The notes under the pieces were generated by a model that did not search any database, was not told the DNA's origin, and worked only from the letters and a program-made list of their open reading frames with translations. A DNA stretch of 60,939 bases from Bacillota bacterium. GTDB lineage: Bacteria; Bacillota; Clostridia; Peptostreptococcales; Anaerovoracaceae. Below are positions 24,267-34,233 of this stretch, piece after piece; position 1 is the stretch's first letter; every line of letters begins with the position of its first letter. A program made the position numbers and the translations under genes. The stretch lies in the NCBI GenBank assembly GCA_017440275.1, contig JAFSHN010000007.1, forward strand, positions 1 to 60,939. Reading direction: 5' to 3'.

Positions 24267-25058
24267 TTATTTGTTACCGTGAAAATCAGATCCTTCTGTA
24301 ACGTGCATATGCAGTTTGCCTGAAACGTTTACAAAGAACCACTCATCTTCAGGAGTATGTGTAGGATAAATACATTCTATCCCCTTAACGCCCATTTTTT
24401 TCAAAGTGCGTGCCAGTTCTTCGAAGGATTTTTTAAATTCAGTACTTCCCGGCTCTCCTATACCTTTGATTTTGCGTGGATGAGCTAAAACAGCAAGCCC
24501 ACCTGCACCTTTAATCAAATCAATAGCTTCCTGAGTTGAAATACGCTTATTGTCTATAGCTTTTATTTCTGCACTTTCAAGGAACTTTCCATCCTCATAA
24601 GCCTCTGCTTCTTCATTGATGTAACCTTTTGCAACAAGAGCCCTTGCAAAATGCGGTTTTCCCACATATCTCTGTCCGGGCACTGTTATCAAATCGTCCT
24701 CATCAATATCGATACCCATATCATTGAGAGCAGCAAGAATTTTTTCATTTCTCTCACTTCTGTTTTTAGCCATTTCTCTCAATTTAGACTTTAGTTCTTT
24801 ATTGCTGCGATCAAAATAGTACCCCAGAATATGCAGTTCCAGGTCATCAAGCATAGTTACAAATTCGATGCCGGGTATAACTCTGAGATTTTTATCCTTT
24901 CCCAAGAGTTCTGCCTCCATAATTCCATCAATAACTTCATGATCGGTGATTGAGATTATGTCATATTCATCTCTTGCATACTTGTCTACAAGCTGTGCAG
25001 GGCTCATAGTTCCGTCTGAAAACCAAGAATGCATATGTAAATCCTGTTTAAAACTCAT
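24267..25058 (-). CDS. PHP-domain metal-dependent phosphoesterase
   Basis: 263 residues. Metal ligands of the PHP fold are visible as DLHMHSWFSDGT at the start, ITDHEVIDG near 38, PGIEF near 62, LAHPRK near 190, and GSDFHG at the end. Members hydrolyse phosphate esters and include 3',5'-nucleotide phosphatase/RNase AM (YciV). It follows the DJ-1 gene with no gap (stop at 25059 region), so the two are one transcript. Confidence 0.88.
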   Translation of the reverse strand: MSFKQDLHMHSWFSDGTMSPAQLVDKYARDEYDIISITDHEVIDGIMEAELLGKDKNLRVIPGIEFVTMLDDLELHILGYYFDRSNKELKSKLREMAKNRSERNEKILAALNDMGIDIDEDDLITVPGQRYVGKPHFARALVAKGYINEEAEAYEDGKFLESAEIKAIDNKRISTQEAIDLIKGAGGLAVLAHPRKIKGIGEPGSTEFKKSFEELARTLKKMGVKGIECIYPTHTPEDEWFFVNVSGKLHMHVTEGSDFHGNK

Positions 25059-25601
25059 CTATATCATCAGCAGGTCAGAAGCAAGTTCTTCCCCGATTTC
25101 CTTTCCTTTAAAATATGAAACGAGGGCAATGGCGAATTTCATCGCTGTTCCCGGTCCTTGGGAAGTGATAATGTTCATATCTCTCACAACAGGGAACGGA
25201 ATTGGTTCTGCACCATTTAGTTCATCTTCCATTCCGGGATAAATTGTGGCTTTTCTTCCGGCAAGAATACCGAGGCTTCCGAATACTAAAGGTGCCGCAC
25301 AGATAGCTGCAAGCCCTTTTCCTTCTTCAGCAAATGCAGAAATCTTATTGCAAAGGCCCTTATGGTCACGAAGATTTGTTGCTCCGGGAAGTCCACCCGG
25401 CAGCACTATCATATCGCACTTATCATAATCTATTTCCTCAAAAAGATAATCCGCTTCAATTTTTATGCCATGAGCGCCCTTTACCATCTTTTTTCCTGTA
25501 ACGGAAACGGAATATACAGGCAAATCGACTCTGCGCAAAATGTCTACAACTGTCAGTGCTTCAACTTCTTCAAAGCCTTCTGCTAAATGTACCAATATCA
25601 T
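25059..25601 (-). CDS. DJ-1/PfpI family protein
   Basis: 180 residues, the DJ-1 length. The catalytic Glu is in AEGFEEVEA near 9-14 and the nucleophile Cys in AAICAAP near 99, followed by the usual GILAGRKAT. Family members act as glyoxalase III, deglycase-like or redox-sensing proteins; the subtype cannot be set from sequence alone. It is upstream partner of the PHP gene. Confidence 0.9.
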   Translation of the reverse strand: MILVHLAEGFEEVEALTVVDILRRVDLPVYSVSVTGKKMVKGAHGIKIEADYLFEEIDYDKCDMIVLPGGLPGATNLRDHKGLCNKISAFAEEGKGLAAICAAPLVFGSLGILAGRKATIYPGMEDELNGAEPIPFPVVRDMNIITSQGPGTAMKFAIALVSYFKGKEIGEELASDLLMI

Positions 25602-25614
25602 AACTTTCTCCTCT

Positions 25615-26277
25615 TTAATAGAAAATTCTAGGTGGTCTGGTTACAAAGTGTATAAAATATGCCACCGCTAAAAATGCAACTAAACAATATAACAACGTAA
25701 AAATACCAAACATAGGTATAAATTCTCCTCCGAGAAGAATCTTCAAATTGGAATCTTCCGCAAGAGGCTGAAAATCAAGAAGCATTTTCAATATATCGTT
25801 TCCTTTTCCCACAAAGAAGATAAAACCTTCTCCTGCAATTAATACAGTAGTAAGTATTGAAATTACCTTCAATCGTTTTCTTAGAACAAGTTTAAAATTG
25901 TTTTTCAAAAAGTAAACGATTATTGCAACAGAAATTATAAAACTTAAAATGCATACAATTAAACTGATGTCCAGTGCAAACTTTATATTAAGCATATTCT
26001 GACTGTCAATTTCGTCAAAGATACCTTCCATATCATATCCTGTATCTTCATAAATCTGGAATTCATCAGGACGCCAGGAATTCATACAATCAGCAATCGC
26101 ATTTGACATCTCTGTATTTGTAAAATTTGTAATAACATGGTTTACCACTCTGTTTTCATTGAAATGAAACAGATATGTTCCGGATGTTCTGGCAGCTATA
26201 TTCTGTCCGAAAGTGATGATAAACAGGGATACTGTCAGTACTATTATAAAGGAGCAAAAGTAATTAAATTTACGCAC
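25615..26277 (-). CDS. Four-span membrane protein, possibly DUF1461-related
   Basis: 220 residues. Spans lie at about 8-28, 100-124, 137-156 and 188-212, with a long outside loop (about 30-95) rich in Asn and acidic residues. The arrangement is the same as in the DUF1461-type protein at 7951-8607, but the sequence match is weak, so the relation is only proposed. It is the first gene of a run with DJ-1 and PHP. Confidence 0.55.
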   Translation of the reverse strand: MRKFNYFCSFIIVLTVSLFIITFGQNIAARTSGTYLFHFNENRVVNHVITNFTNTEMSNAIADCMNSWRPDEFQIYEDTGYDMEGIFDEIDSQNMLNIKFALDISLIVCILSFIISVAIIVYFLKNNFKLVLRKRLKVISILTTVLIAGEGFIFFVGKGNDILKMLLDFQPLAEDSNLKILLGGEFIPMFGIFTLLYCLVAFLAVAYFIHFVTRPPRIFY

Positions 26278-26353
26278 CTTGGTTCCTCCTAGTCATATTT
26301 CTTCAATATTATATCATACACTATTTCTATCTAAAATACAACTTCCATACAAT

Positions 26354-26382
26354 AAAAATGCTGCAGATTTCTGCAGCATTTT
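26354..26382 (-). terminator. Terminator after pduL
   Basis: Twelve-bp perfect hairpin AAAATGCTGCAG/CTGCAGCATTTT with a four-base loop and T-rich tail on the minus strand. Confidence 0.88.
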
Positions 26383-26394
26383 AAATAGAATCAA

Positions 26395-26967
26395 TTATTT
26401 TAAGATTGTGCAAACTGCATCAGGTCCGCAACCAGCTGCGTTACCTTCGTCAGTGTCTAAATGTACTTCTCTTTCGTGTTTGGAACCAGCTCTTACCAGA
26501 ACATTGTCGAATACTAAGCCTCTAGGTCCTTCAATCTTGATGCTTACAATTTCGCCGTCCTTAACACCTGCTTCAGCAGCCTGTTCATCGTTTAAGTGAA
26601 CGTGTCTCATTGCTACCATTACACCGTGATCCAGTTCAACAGTTCCACAAGGTCCAACGATTGTGCAGCCAGGAGTTCCTTCTAATTTGCCGGATTCTCT
26701 TACAGGAGCCTTAACACCGATTGTTCTTGCATCTGTCATAGCAAGTTCAACCTGAGTTTCAGGTCTTGCAGGTCCTAATACTCTAACACCCTTTAAAGTT
26801 CCCTTAGGTCCAACGATGTCAACTTTTTCTTCGCAAGCGAACTGACCTGGCTGAACTAAGTCCTTAGTTGGAGTAAGTTCATGTCCTGCACCGAATAATG
26901 CTTCGATGTGTTCTGCACATAAATGAAGATGTTTGTTTGATAATCCGATTTTTACTTCGTAAGCCAT
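26395..26967 (-). CDS. pduL: Phosphate propanoyl/acetyltransferase, PduL type
   Basis: 190 residues. Zinc-binding clusters are present: KHLHL (12-16), RHVHL near 115 and EVHLDTDEGNAA near 167. It interconverts acyl-CoA and acyl-phosphate. There is no N-terminal encapsulation helix and no microcompartment shell gene nearby, so it is likely a free cytosolic enzyme standing in for Pta in acetate or propionate formation. It has its own promoter and terminator. Confidence 0.92.
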   Translation of the reverse strand: MAYEVKIGLSNKHLHLCAEHIEALFGAGHELTPTKDLVQPGQFACEEKVDIVGPKGTLKGVRVLGPARPETQVELAMTDARTIGVKAPVRESGKLEGTPGCTIVGPCGTVELDHGVMVAMRHVHLNDEQAAEAGVKDGEIVSIKIEGPRGLVFDNVLVRAGSKHEREVHLDTDEGNAAGCGPDAVCTILK

Positions 26968-27017
26968 TTTATGTATCTCCTTTTATATTTTAAAAAAATA
27001 TTAATTAACTTATAGAT

Positions 27018-27046
27018 ATTATACCCCAAATTAACCTTCAATGTAA
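27018..27046 (-). promoter_or_regulatory. Promoter of pduL, overlapping the end of hpt
   Basis: Minus-strand TTACAT (27041-27046) and TATAAT (27018-27023), 17 bases apart. The -35 lies inside the last codons of hpt. Confidence 0.65.
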
Positions 27047-27561
27047 CCTACATAAGGTAAATTTCTGTATTTTTGAGCAAAATCAAGACCAAATCCTACT
27101 ACAAAAAGGTTTTCAATTTCAAAACCTACATAGTCACCTTTGATGTCTGCTTCTCTTCTTGAAGGCTTGTCCAAAAGAGTGCAAATCTTGATGCTCTTAG
27201 GGTTTCTGTCCTGAAGATATTCTTTTAAAAGTTTTAAAGTATTGCCTGTATCAATGATATCTTCAACAATGATAACATTCTTGTTGTAAATTTCACCTTC
27301 CAGGTCTTTTTTGATTTTTACCACGCCGGAGCTTGTTTGGCTGGAACCATAGCTGGACGCCTGGATAAAATCAATTTCAGCATCACAGTTGATATGCTTC
27401 ATCAGTTCTGACATCCACATAATTGCACCTCTTAATGTGCAAATCAGATATACAGGTTCTCCTTCGTAATCTTTTACAATCTGTGCTCCGATTTCTGCCG
27501 CTTTTGCTTCAACGTCTTCTCTTGGAATTAAAACCTTGATATTTTCTTTAGTGTTCATCAT
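27031..27561 (-). CDS. hpt: Hypoxanthine phosphoribosyltransferase
   Basis: 176 residues from ATG at 27561, six bases after a GGAGG. It salvages hypoxanthine and guanine to IMP and GMP. The PRPP motif is VIIVEDIIDTGNTL near 98, with CTLRGAIMWMSEL near 37 and the base-binding VGFEIENLFVVGFGLD near the end. Its start overlaps the upstream DUF1232 gene by 14 bases. Confidence 0.95.
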   Translation of the reverse strand: MMNTKENIKVLIPREDVEAKAAEIGAQIVKDYEGEPVYLICTLRGAIMWMSELMKHINCDAEIDFIQASSYGSSQTSSGVVKIKKDLEGEIYNKNVIIVEDIIDTGNTLKLLKEYLQDRNPKSIKICTLLDKPSRREADIKGDYVGFEIENLFVVGFGLDFAQKYRNLPYVGYIEG

Positions 27562-27886
27562 CCTTGTCCTCCTGATCAACCGTAAATTCCACGCCTTCAA
27601 TTATATCCTTTTTAGAATAGTTTCCCGAAAAATCCTGTTCCTTTTCTCCTACCCAATAGGTATCCAAAGTATCTTTAAGAGTCCACAGAATCCATATCCA
27701 TAAGACTAAATCGTCTAAAAAGCCGAAAGGGAACAATACCGGCGGTATCAAGTCTACAGGCAGGAACAAATAAATTATGCCGAGAATAACTAATATTTTT
27801 TTACGCTTTGGCACGGTTTTGTCTGCCATCATCGAACTTATAGCTTTAATTCTGCCGGCCAAGACTCTAAAACTTATAAACTGCAT
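27548..27886 (-). CDS. DUF1232 (YkvA-like) small membrane protein
   Basis: 112 residues. The family signature, a span with YLFLPVDLIPPVLFPFGFLDDLV, lies at about 38-60, followed by a second hydrophobic stretch and an acidic tail (TVDQEDKDDEH). Role unknown in the literature known to me. It starts at the stop of engB and overlaps hpt, so the three are co-translated. Confidence 0.88.
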   Translation of the reverse strand: MQFISFRVLAGRIKAISSMMADKTVPKRKKILVILGIIYLFLPVDLIPPVLFPFGFLDDLVLWIWILWTLKDTLDTYWVGEKEQDFSGNYSKKDIIEGVEFTVDQEDKDDEH

Positions 27887-28473
27887 TATTCCTCCAGAAG
27901 TTTCTCCATTTCGTCCAGCAACTTGTCGTGTCCTGAACGCTTTAGTGCTGATACAGGTATAATAATATCTTCAGGTCCCAGCTGCAATGTTTTCTTAATT
28001 ACAGCAAGGTTTTTTTGCATTTCATTGCGTGATACTTTGTCAGCCTTGGTGGCAACCACAAGGCCATCAAATCCGTAATGGCGAAGATATTCGTACATTT
28101 GAACATCCTGTGCTGAAGGTGCATGTCTTATATCCACAAGCTGAATCACCTTCTTCAGCCCCTGACGTTTCTGGAAATATTCTTCCATCATAGGTCCCCA
28201 ATCTTTTGTCATTCCCTTGGAAACCTTTGCATAACCATAGCCCGGTAAATCGACAATTCTAAAAGCCTTGTTGACTTTATAGAAATTGATGGTTCTTGTC
28301 TTGCCGGGACTTCCGGACACACGAGCCAAACTCTTTCTGTTAGTCAAAAGGTTCAATAAAGAGGATTTACCTACGTTAGATCTGCCTGCAAAGGCTATTT
28401 CCGGCATCGTATCCTCCGGATACTGACTTGCTTTTACAGCTACGGTTTCAAGTTCTGCTTCTTTAATTATCAT
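27886..28473 (-). CDS. engB: Ribosome biogenesis GTPase EngB (YsxC/YihA)
   Basis: 195 residues from ATG at 28473, the usual length; the longer frame overlaps lon. G1 is AGRSNVGKSS, G3 DLPGYGYAKVS, G4 ATKADK, with KTRTINFYKVN as switch I. It helps mature the large ribosomal subunit. It follows lon by ten bases, the classical lon-engB order of Bacillota. Confidence 0.95.
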   Translation of the reverse strand: MIIKEAELETVAVKASQYPEDTMPEIAFAGRSNVGKSSLLNLLTNRKSLARVSGSPGKTRTINFYKVNKAFRIVDLPGYGYAKVSKGMTKDWGPMMEEYFQKRQGLKKVIQLVDIRHAPSAQDVQMYEYLRHYGFDGLVVATKADKVSRNEMQKNLAVIKKTLQLGPEDIIIPVSALKRSGHDKLLDEMEKLLEE

Positions 28474-28483
28474 ACTACAAACC

Positions 28484-30811
28484 TTACTTTTCTTCCAGTG
28501 CATATTTAAGTGCATCCTGAGCTTTTTCAAGAAGCACAAAATCAAGCTGTTTTCTCACAGATTGAGGAATATCGTCTATATCGCGTTTATTCTCTGCAGG
28601 AAGAAGAATTCTCTTGATACCTGCTCTGTGAGCTGCTAAAACTTTTTCCTTTATTCCGCCTACAGGAAGAACTTTTCCTCTAAGCGTTATTTCACCGGTC
28701 ATAGCCACGTCTTTCTTGACAGCTCTGCCTGTCAATGTGGAAATTACCGATGTGAACATAGTTACGCCGGCTGAAGGACCGTCTTTTGGTACTGCGCCTT
28801 CCGGAACATGAACATGAAGATCATATTTCTTGTGAAAATCTTCTTCGATGCCATACTCTTCAGCGATGGAACGAATATATGTGATTGCAGTCTTTGCTGA
28901 TTCCTGCATCACATCTCCAAGTTGCCCTGTAAGCTGAATCTGTCCCGTTCCCGGAACAAGAGCAGTTTCAATAAAGAGGGTATCCCCTCCCACCTGTGTC
29001 CATGCCATACCGGTTGTAACACCGACTTCGCTTTGTCCTTCTACCACATCGTATCTATATCTGCGTTTACCCAGATAACTTTCTAACGATGCAGGAGTGA
29101 TTCTGTGAGAATCTCCTTTTTTGCTCACAATCTTTCTTGCCACCTTGCGGCAAAGGCTTCCGATTTCTCTTTCCAGATTACGAACGCCGGATTCTCTTGT
29201 ATAGAAATTGATTAAATCTCTGACAGCCTTTTCGCTGATTGAGAAATTCTTTTTCTTCAGACCGTGAGCTTTCATCTGTTTAGGTACCAGATACTGCTCA
29301 GCGATTTTAACTTTTTCTTCTTCAGTGTAACCTGAAACCTCAATGACTTCCATTCTGTCAAGAAGAGGTCTTGGTATTGTGTCTGTGCTGTTGGCTGTTG
29401 TGATGAACATAACCTTAGAAAGGTCAAAAGGAATTTCCAGGAAGTGATCTGTGAATTCCTTGTTTTGTTCAGGATCTAAAACTTCCAGCAGCGCTGATGC
29501 AGGGTCCCCCTTAAAGTCAGCGCCTATTTTATCTACTTCGTCAAAGAGAAATACAGGATTATTCGCCCCGGCATCCTTGATGGCACTGATGATTCTTCCC
29601 GGAATTGCTCCGATATATGTTCTTCTGTGACCTCTGATTTCTGCTTCATCACGCACACCGCCAAGAGACATTCTTACAAATTCTCTTCCTGTAGCACGTG
29701 CAATTGACTTGGCAATAGATGTTTTACCTACTCCCGGAGGGCCCACAAGGCAAATGATAGGACCTTTTATAGCCTTTGAGAGATGAATTACTGCCAGATA
29801 TTCGAGGATTCTTTCCTTTACCTTACCGAGGCCGTAGTGGTCTTCATCTAAAATCTTTTCTGCTTTTTTCAAATCAGAATTTGTCTTGGAAGTATTGTTC
29901 CAAGGCAACGCTAATATAGTTTCAACATAGTTTCTGATAACACCGCTGTCAGCAGATGAAGGCATCATCTTTGTAAACTTGTTTATTTCCTTTTTAACTT
30001 TTTCTGAAATCTTTTCATCAAGCTTGAGAGCATCAAGCTTTTCAAGCCAAACTGCAGCTTCGCTTGCCGCATCCTCGCCTGAACCCAGTTCCTGCTGAAT
30101 AGCTTTAAGCTGTTCACGAAGGATGTATTCTTTTTGATTCTGCTTAACGCTGGCTTGGACCTTCTCACTTATTTCTTTCTCAAGAATAAGAATCTGGTTT
30201 TCCTTATAAATCAATTCGTTAATCAAATTGAGTCTTTCCTTAACATCAAAAGCTTCGATAATCTTCTGCTTGTCTTCAATATCAAGGTCCAGTTGTACTG
30301 CTACAGTATCAGCAAAAAGTTCTGCACTTTTGAATGCGATGCTCATATCATAGGCATCTGTTTTTGCCTGAGGATTAAGTTCAAGATATTCATCAAATGA
30401 GTTCCATACTGCTCTCATAAGCGCCTGAGTTTCAACTTCTTCAGTATCTGCATCATCCTTTGGAATTTCCAGAACAGACACTTCAATGTATGGTTCTTCA
30501 TTTGTAACTTCATCGATGCTGGCTCTATACAAGCCTTCTACAAGAACCCTTACAGTATCCCCCTGTATTTTGAGCATCTGCTTAACTTTAACTACTGTAC
30601 CTATTTTATAGTAATCATCCTCTGTCGGAATCAGGATATTCTCATCTTTTTGGGAGGAGACAAATAGGATTTTATCTTTTTTCATACAAGCTTCAAGAGC
30701 TTTGATAGATTTTTCTCTGCCCACATCAAAGTGGCTTACAGTATGCGGAAAAACAGTAATGCCTCTCAGCGGAATGCATGGCAATACTTTTAATTCGTCC
30801 ATTGACTGCAT
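28484..30811 (-). CDS. lon: ATP-dependent protease Lon
   Basis: 775 residues. Order: N-terminal substrate domain (1-200), coiled-coil, AAA+ module with Walker A GPPGVGKTS near 352 and the FLFDEVDKIG Walker B, then the protease domain with catalytic Ser in PKDGPSAG near 677 and Lys in GGIKEKVLAAHRAG near 720. It degrades misfolded and regulatory proteins. AAAGGGGGA precedes the ATG. Confidence 0.97.
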   Translation of the reverse strand: MQSMDELKVLPCIPLRGITVFPHTVSHFDVGREKSIKALEACMKKDKILFVSSQKDENILIPTEDDYYKIGTVVKVKQMLKIQGDTVRVLVEGLYRASIDEVTNEEPYIEVSVLEIPKDDADTEEVETQALMRAVWNSFDEYLELNPQAKTDAYDMSIAFKSAELFADTVAVQLDLDIEDKQKIIEAFDVKERLNLINELIYKENQILILEKEISEKVQASVKQNQKEYILREQLKAIQQELGSGEDAASEAAVWLEKLDALKLDEKISEKVKKEINKFTKMMPSSADSGVIRNYVETILALPWNNTSKTNSDLKKAEKILDEDHYGLGKVKERILEYLAVIHLSKAIKGPIICLVGPPGVGKTSIAKSIARATGREFVRMSLGGVRDEAEIRGHRRTYIGAIPGRIISAIKDAGANNPVFLFDEVDKIGADFKGDPASALLEVLDPEQNKEFTDHFLEIPFDLSKVMFITTANSTDTIPRPLLDRMEVIEVSGYTEEEKVKIAEQYLVPKQMKAHGLKKKNFSISEKAVRDLINFYTRESGVRNLEREIGSLCRKVARKIVSKKGDSHRITPASLESYLGKRRYRYDVVEGQSEVGVTTGMAWTQVGGDTLFIETALVPGTGQIQLTGQLGDVMQESAKTAITYIRSIAEEYGIEEDFHKKYDLHVHVPEGAVPKDGPSAGVTMFTSVISTLTGRAVKKDVAMTGEITLRGKVLPVGGIKEKVLAAHRAGIKRILLPAENKRDIDDIPQSVRKQLDFVLLEKAQDALKYALEEK

Positions 30812-30841
30812 AATCGTTCCCCCTTTCTTTTATTTAGAAAA

Positions 30842-30865
30842 CAGGGCGACTTTAAAGCCGCCCGT
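30842..30865 (-). terminator. Hairpin between clpX and lon
   Basis: GGGCG/CGCCC hairpin extended through TTTAAA, with TGTTTTCT on the minus strand after it. The T tract is weak, so some readthrough into lon is likely. Confidence 0.6.
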
Positions 30866-30874
30866 ATGTCCGTA

Positions 30875-32149
30875 TTATGAAGCGGTAGCTTCACACTCTT
30901 TTGTTTCTTCTCCGTTAGCAAGAATCAACTTAGGAGTTGATTTCTTCTCAACGGTTTCTTTTGAAATGATGCATTTCTTTACATCTTCTCTTGAAGGAAT
31001 GTCGTACATAATGTCCGTCATAATTCCTTCCATAATGCTGCGCAACCCTCTTGCCCCTGTCTTTCTGGCAATGGCTTGTTTTGCAACAGCCTTGATAGCT
31101 TCTTCGTCCATTTCAAGTTCTACATCATCCATGGCAAGAAGTTTTTTATACTGTTTTAAAAGGGCATTCTTCGGTTCTGTAATGATTTTTATAAGTGCTT
31201 CTTCAGATAGTTCTTCCAAAGTCACCATTACAGGCAATCTGCCGATAAATTCAGGAATAAGGCCGAATTTGAGCAGATCTTCCGGTTGAACAAGACTTAA
31301 AAGTTTCTCTGTATCAGCCTTCTGTGACTTAATATCAGAACCGAATCCAATAACCTTTTCACCCATTCGACGCTGAATAATTTTATCCAGACCATCAAAC
31401 GCACCTCCGCAGATGAACAATACATTTGTAGTATCAAATTGTATAAATTCCTGATGCGGATGCTTACGACCGCCCTGAGGCGGTACGTTTGCAACAGTGC
31501 CTTCCAAGATTTTCAGAAGCGCCTGCTGCACACCTTCTCCACTCACATCTCGTGTGATTGAAGGATTTTCGGATTTCTTTGAAATCTTGTCGATTTCGTC
31601 TACATAGATGATACCCTTCTGCGCCTTTTCCACATCGTAGTCAGCAGCCTGCAGGAGTTTCAGCAGAATATTTTCCACGTCTTCCCCAACATAACCGGCT
31701 TCTGTCAACGCTGTAGCATCAGCAATAGCAAAAGGGACATCGAGAATTTTTGCCAGTGTCTGGGCAAGAAGAGTCTTACCCGAACCTGTAGGCCCTATCA
31801 TAACGATGTTGCTCTTTTGAATTTCAACACCATCATCGTCTGCCTTGGCATTATTAATTCTCTTATAGTGATTATAGACAGCTACTGCAAGTGCCTTCTT
31901 CGCCTTGTCCTGTTCTATTACATATTCCGAAAGAATTTCTGTGATTTCCTTCGGTTTAGGCAGCTTATAGGTTGTCTGCCCTCCGGAAACCTTTTCTTCA
32001 TCCAGGTTTTCATCAAGAATATCCATACAGATGTGAATACATTCATCACAAATGTACACATTAGGACCGGCTACCAGGCGAGACACCTGACTCTGCGGCT
32101 TACCGCAGAATGAACACTTGAGCTGTTTATTTTCATCATATTTGCTCAT
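30875..32149 (-). CDS. clpX: ClpX, ATPase subunit of the Clp protease
   Basis: 424 residues. The N-terminal zinc finger is CSFCGKPQ with CDECI near 35. Walker A is GPTGSGKT near 117, Walker B YVDEIDKI, and the ClpP-docking IGF loop is present as VIGFGSD near 268. It unfolds tagged proteins for ClpP, encoded just upstream. Confidence 0.97.
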   Translation of the reverse strand: MSKYDENKQLKCSFCGKPQSQVSRLVAGPNVYICDECIHICMDILDENLDEEKVSGGQTTYKLPKPKEITEILSEYVIEQDKAKKALAVAVYNHYKRINNAKADDDGVEIQKSNIVMIGPTGSGKTLLAQTLAKILDVPFAIADATALTEAGYVGEDVENILLKLLQAADYDVEKAQKGIIYVDEIDKISKKSENPSITRDVSGEGVQQALLKILEGTVANVPPQGGRKHPHQEFIQFDTTNVLFICGGAFDGLDKIIQRRMGEKVIGFGSDIKSQKADTEKLLSLVQPEDLLKFGLIPEFIGRLPVMVTLEELSEEALIKIITEPKNALLKQYKKLLAMDDVELEMDEEAIKAVAKQAIARKTGARGLRSIMEGIMTDIMYDIPSREDVKKCIISKETVEKKSTPKLILANGEETKECEATAS

Positions 32150-32169
32150 AGTTTATGTGTTTCCCCCTA

Positions 32170-32751
32170 TTATCTGGATGTGATAACTCTGTCAATGAGG
32201 CCGTAAGCACACGCTTCTTCTGCACTCATAAAGTTATCTCTATCCGTGTCTTTTTCCAACTGAGCAATATCCTTGCCGGAGTTTGCAGCCAGGATTCTGT
32301 TCAGTTTTTCTCTCGTCTTAAGAATGTGTTCAGCATGAATCTTAATATCTTCAGCCTGACCTCTTGTACCTCCAAGCGGCTGATGAATCATAATTTCTGC
32401 ATTCGGCAGAGCCATTCTCTTACCCTTTGCCCCTGAAGACAGAAGGAAAGCCCCCATGCTGGCTGCCATACCTATACAGATTGTGGACACATCAGGCTTA
32501 ATGTACTGCATAGTATCATAGATAGCCATACCTGCAGATACGCTGCCGCCCGGACTGTTGATATAAAGGCAGATGTCCTTATCAGGGTCTTCTGCTTCTA
32601 AAAACAGCAGCTGCGCAACAACGATACTTGCCACATGGTCATTAATTTCTTCGCCGAGGAAAATTATTCTGTCCTTTAACAATCTTGAGTAAATATCATA
32701 AGAACGTTCTCCTCTTGCAGTCTGTTCAATTACATATGGTACTAATGGCAT
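32170..32751 (-). CDS. clpP: ClpP, proteolytic subunit
   Basis: 193 residues. The catalytic triad is visible: Ser in GMAASMGAF near 97, His in MIHQPLGG near 122, Asp in DTDRDNFMS near 171. It forms the chamber that pairs with ClpX. AAAGGGGT precedes the ATG. Confidence 0.97.
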   Translation of the reverse strand: MPLVPYVIEQTARGERSYDIYSRLLKDRIIFLGEEINDHVASIVVAQLLFLEAEDPDKDICLYINSPGGSVSAGMAIYDTMQYIKPDVSTICIGMAASMGAFLLSSGAKGKRMALPNAEIMIHQPLGGTRGQAEDIKIHAEHILKTREKLNRILAANSGKDIAQLEKDTDRDNFMSAEEACAYGLIDRVITSR

Positions 32752-32792
32752 CTTTATACCCCTTTCTTGAGTGTTTTTGTTATAATCAGTAA

Positions 32793-34076
32793 CTATTTGA
32801 TTACAGCATTGTCATAGATGAACTTGATAGCCTTCTTAACCTTTAAGTCTTTAGCTAAGAATGACAGGTTTTCAACGCCGATCATCTTCTTGATTTCTTC
32901 AGCAGTTGTCTGGTACTGAATAGCCATAACCTTCAGTTCTTCTTCCATTTCTTCGTCGGAAACTTCCAGCTTTTCAGCTTCGCCGATTCCAACTAAGATC
33001 ATTCTTGTCTTAACCTGTCTTTCAGCATCCGGCTTTAATTCTTCTCTGAATGCAGCCATATCCTTCTTAGTGAATTCTAAGTACTGTGCAAGAGTCAGAC
33101 CCTGGTATCTCAGCTGCTGATCCAGTTCCTGAGTCATTCTGTTCATTTCATCTTCAACCATAACAGCAGGTACTTCGATTTCGTTTGCTTCAACAACCTT
33201 CATTAAAGCTGCGTCCTGCATCTGGTTTTCAGCGGATGCCTGTGCATACTTTTCTAGTCTTTCTCTTACGGACTGTTTTAATTCATCTAAAGTATCAAAT
33301 TCGCTTACGTCTTTTGCAAATTCATCATCCAGTTCAGGTAACTGTTCTTCCTTAACTTCGTGTACTGTGCACTTGAATACAGCTTCCTTACCTGCTAAAT
33401 CTTCAGCGTGGTATTCTGTAGGGAATGTTACGTTAACATCCTTCTTTTCGCCTGGCTTAACGCCTACTAACTGTTCTTCAAATCCAGGGATGAACATTCC
33501 GGAACCGATTTTTAATTCCTGCTTGAATGCTGTGCCGCCTTCAAACTGAGTTTCTCCAACGAAACCTTCGTAGTCTAATACTACAGTATCGCCTTCCTTA
33601 ACTTCTCTTTCAACGCTTACAACTCTTGCGTTTCTCTTCTGCATGGATTCGATATCTCTGTCGATATCTTCTTCCTTAACTTCCTGTTCAACCTTTTCGA
33701 TTTCTACGCCCTTGTAGTCCTTAACTTCTACAACAGGGTAAACAGCAACTGTGATAGTTACAGTGAAGCCTTCGCCCTTCTTAATCTGGCTGAATTCTGC
33801 AGCAGGGCTGTCGATAACTTCTAAATCTAATTCTGTTAAAGCTTTGATATAGTGTTCATTAAACAGTTCATCGATAGCGTCTTCAAAGAAAATGCCTTCG
33901 CCGAATTTCTTTTCGATAATGCTTCTAGGAGCCTTGCCTTTTCTGAATCCGTCTACTACAAACTTATCTTTGTTTGCCTGGTAAACTTTAATCTGAGCGC
34001 TTTCGAATTCTTCTGCTGTGAATTCCATTGTAAATTTAACATTGTTGTTTTCTCTTGAAATTAATGTTGCTTTCAT
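32793..34076 (-). CDS. tig: Trigger factor
   Basis: 427 residues. The ribosome-binding signature is [16 protein letters not shown] near 43-58; the FKBP-like prolyl isomerase domain covers about 150-240 ([22 protein letters not shown]); the rest is the helical chaperone domain. It is the first gene of the tig-clpP-clpX-lon-engB series. Confidence 0.97.
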   Translation of the reverse strand: MKATLISRENNNVKFTMEFTAEEFESAQIKVYQANKDKFVVDGFRKGKAPRSIIEKKFGEGIFFEDAIDELFNEHYIKALTELDLEVIDSPAAEFSQIKKGEGFTVTITVAVYPVVEVKDYKGVEIEKVEQEVKEEDIDRDIESMQKRNARVVSVEREVKEGDTVVLDYEGFVGETQFEGGTAFKQELKIGSGMFIPGFEEQLVGVKPGEKKDVNVTFPTEYHAEDLAGKEAVFKCTVHEVKEEQLPELDDEFAKDVSEFDTLDELKQSVRERLEKYAQASAENQMQDAALMKVVEANEIEVPAVMVEDEMNRMTQELDQQLRYQGLTLAQYLEFTKKDMAAFREELKPDAERQVKTRMILVGIGEAEKLEVSDEEMEEELKVMAIQYQTTAEEIKKMIGVENLSFLAKDLKVKKAIKFIYDNAVIK

Positions 34077-34126
34077 TTTTTAAATCTTCCTCCTAAATAC
34101 CGTCTAAATACGGACAATTGCATTAT

Positions 34127-34155
34127 ATTATACCCCTAAGAGGGTAAAAAGTAAA
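34127..34155 (-). promoter_or_regulatory. Promoter of the tig-clpPX block
   Basis: Minus-strand TTTACT (34150-34155) and TATAAT (34127-34132), 17 bases apart. I see no CIRCE or CtsR-type operator between it and the gene. Confidence 0.7.
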
Positions 34156-34209
34156 CATTTTCAGGCGATTTTCTTCAGATTTCTTTCCCTTTTTAGTCTG
34201 AAATAAAAC

Positions 34210-34233
34210 AAAAAGGCACTAAAAAGTGCCTTT
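34210..34233 (-). terminator. Terminator after the CYTH gene
   Basis: AAAGGCACT/AGTGCCTTT hairpin with a four-base loop, then TTTTTGTTTTATTT on the minus strand. Confidence 0.85.
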
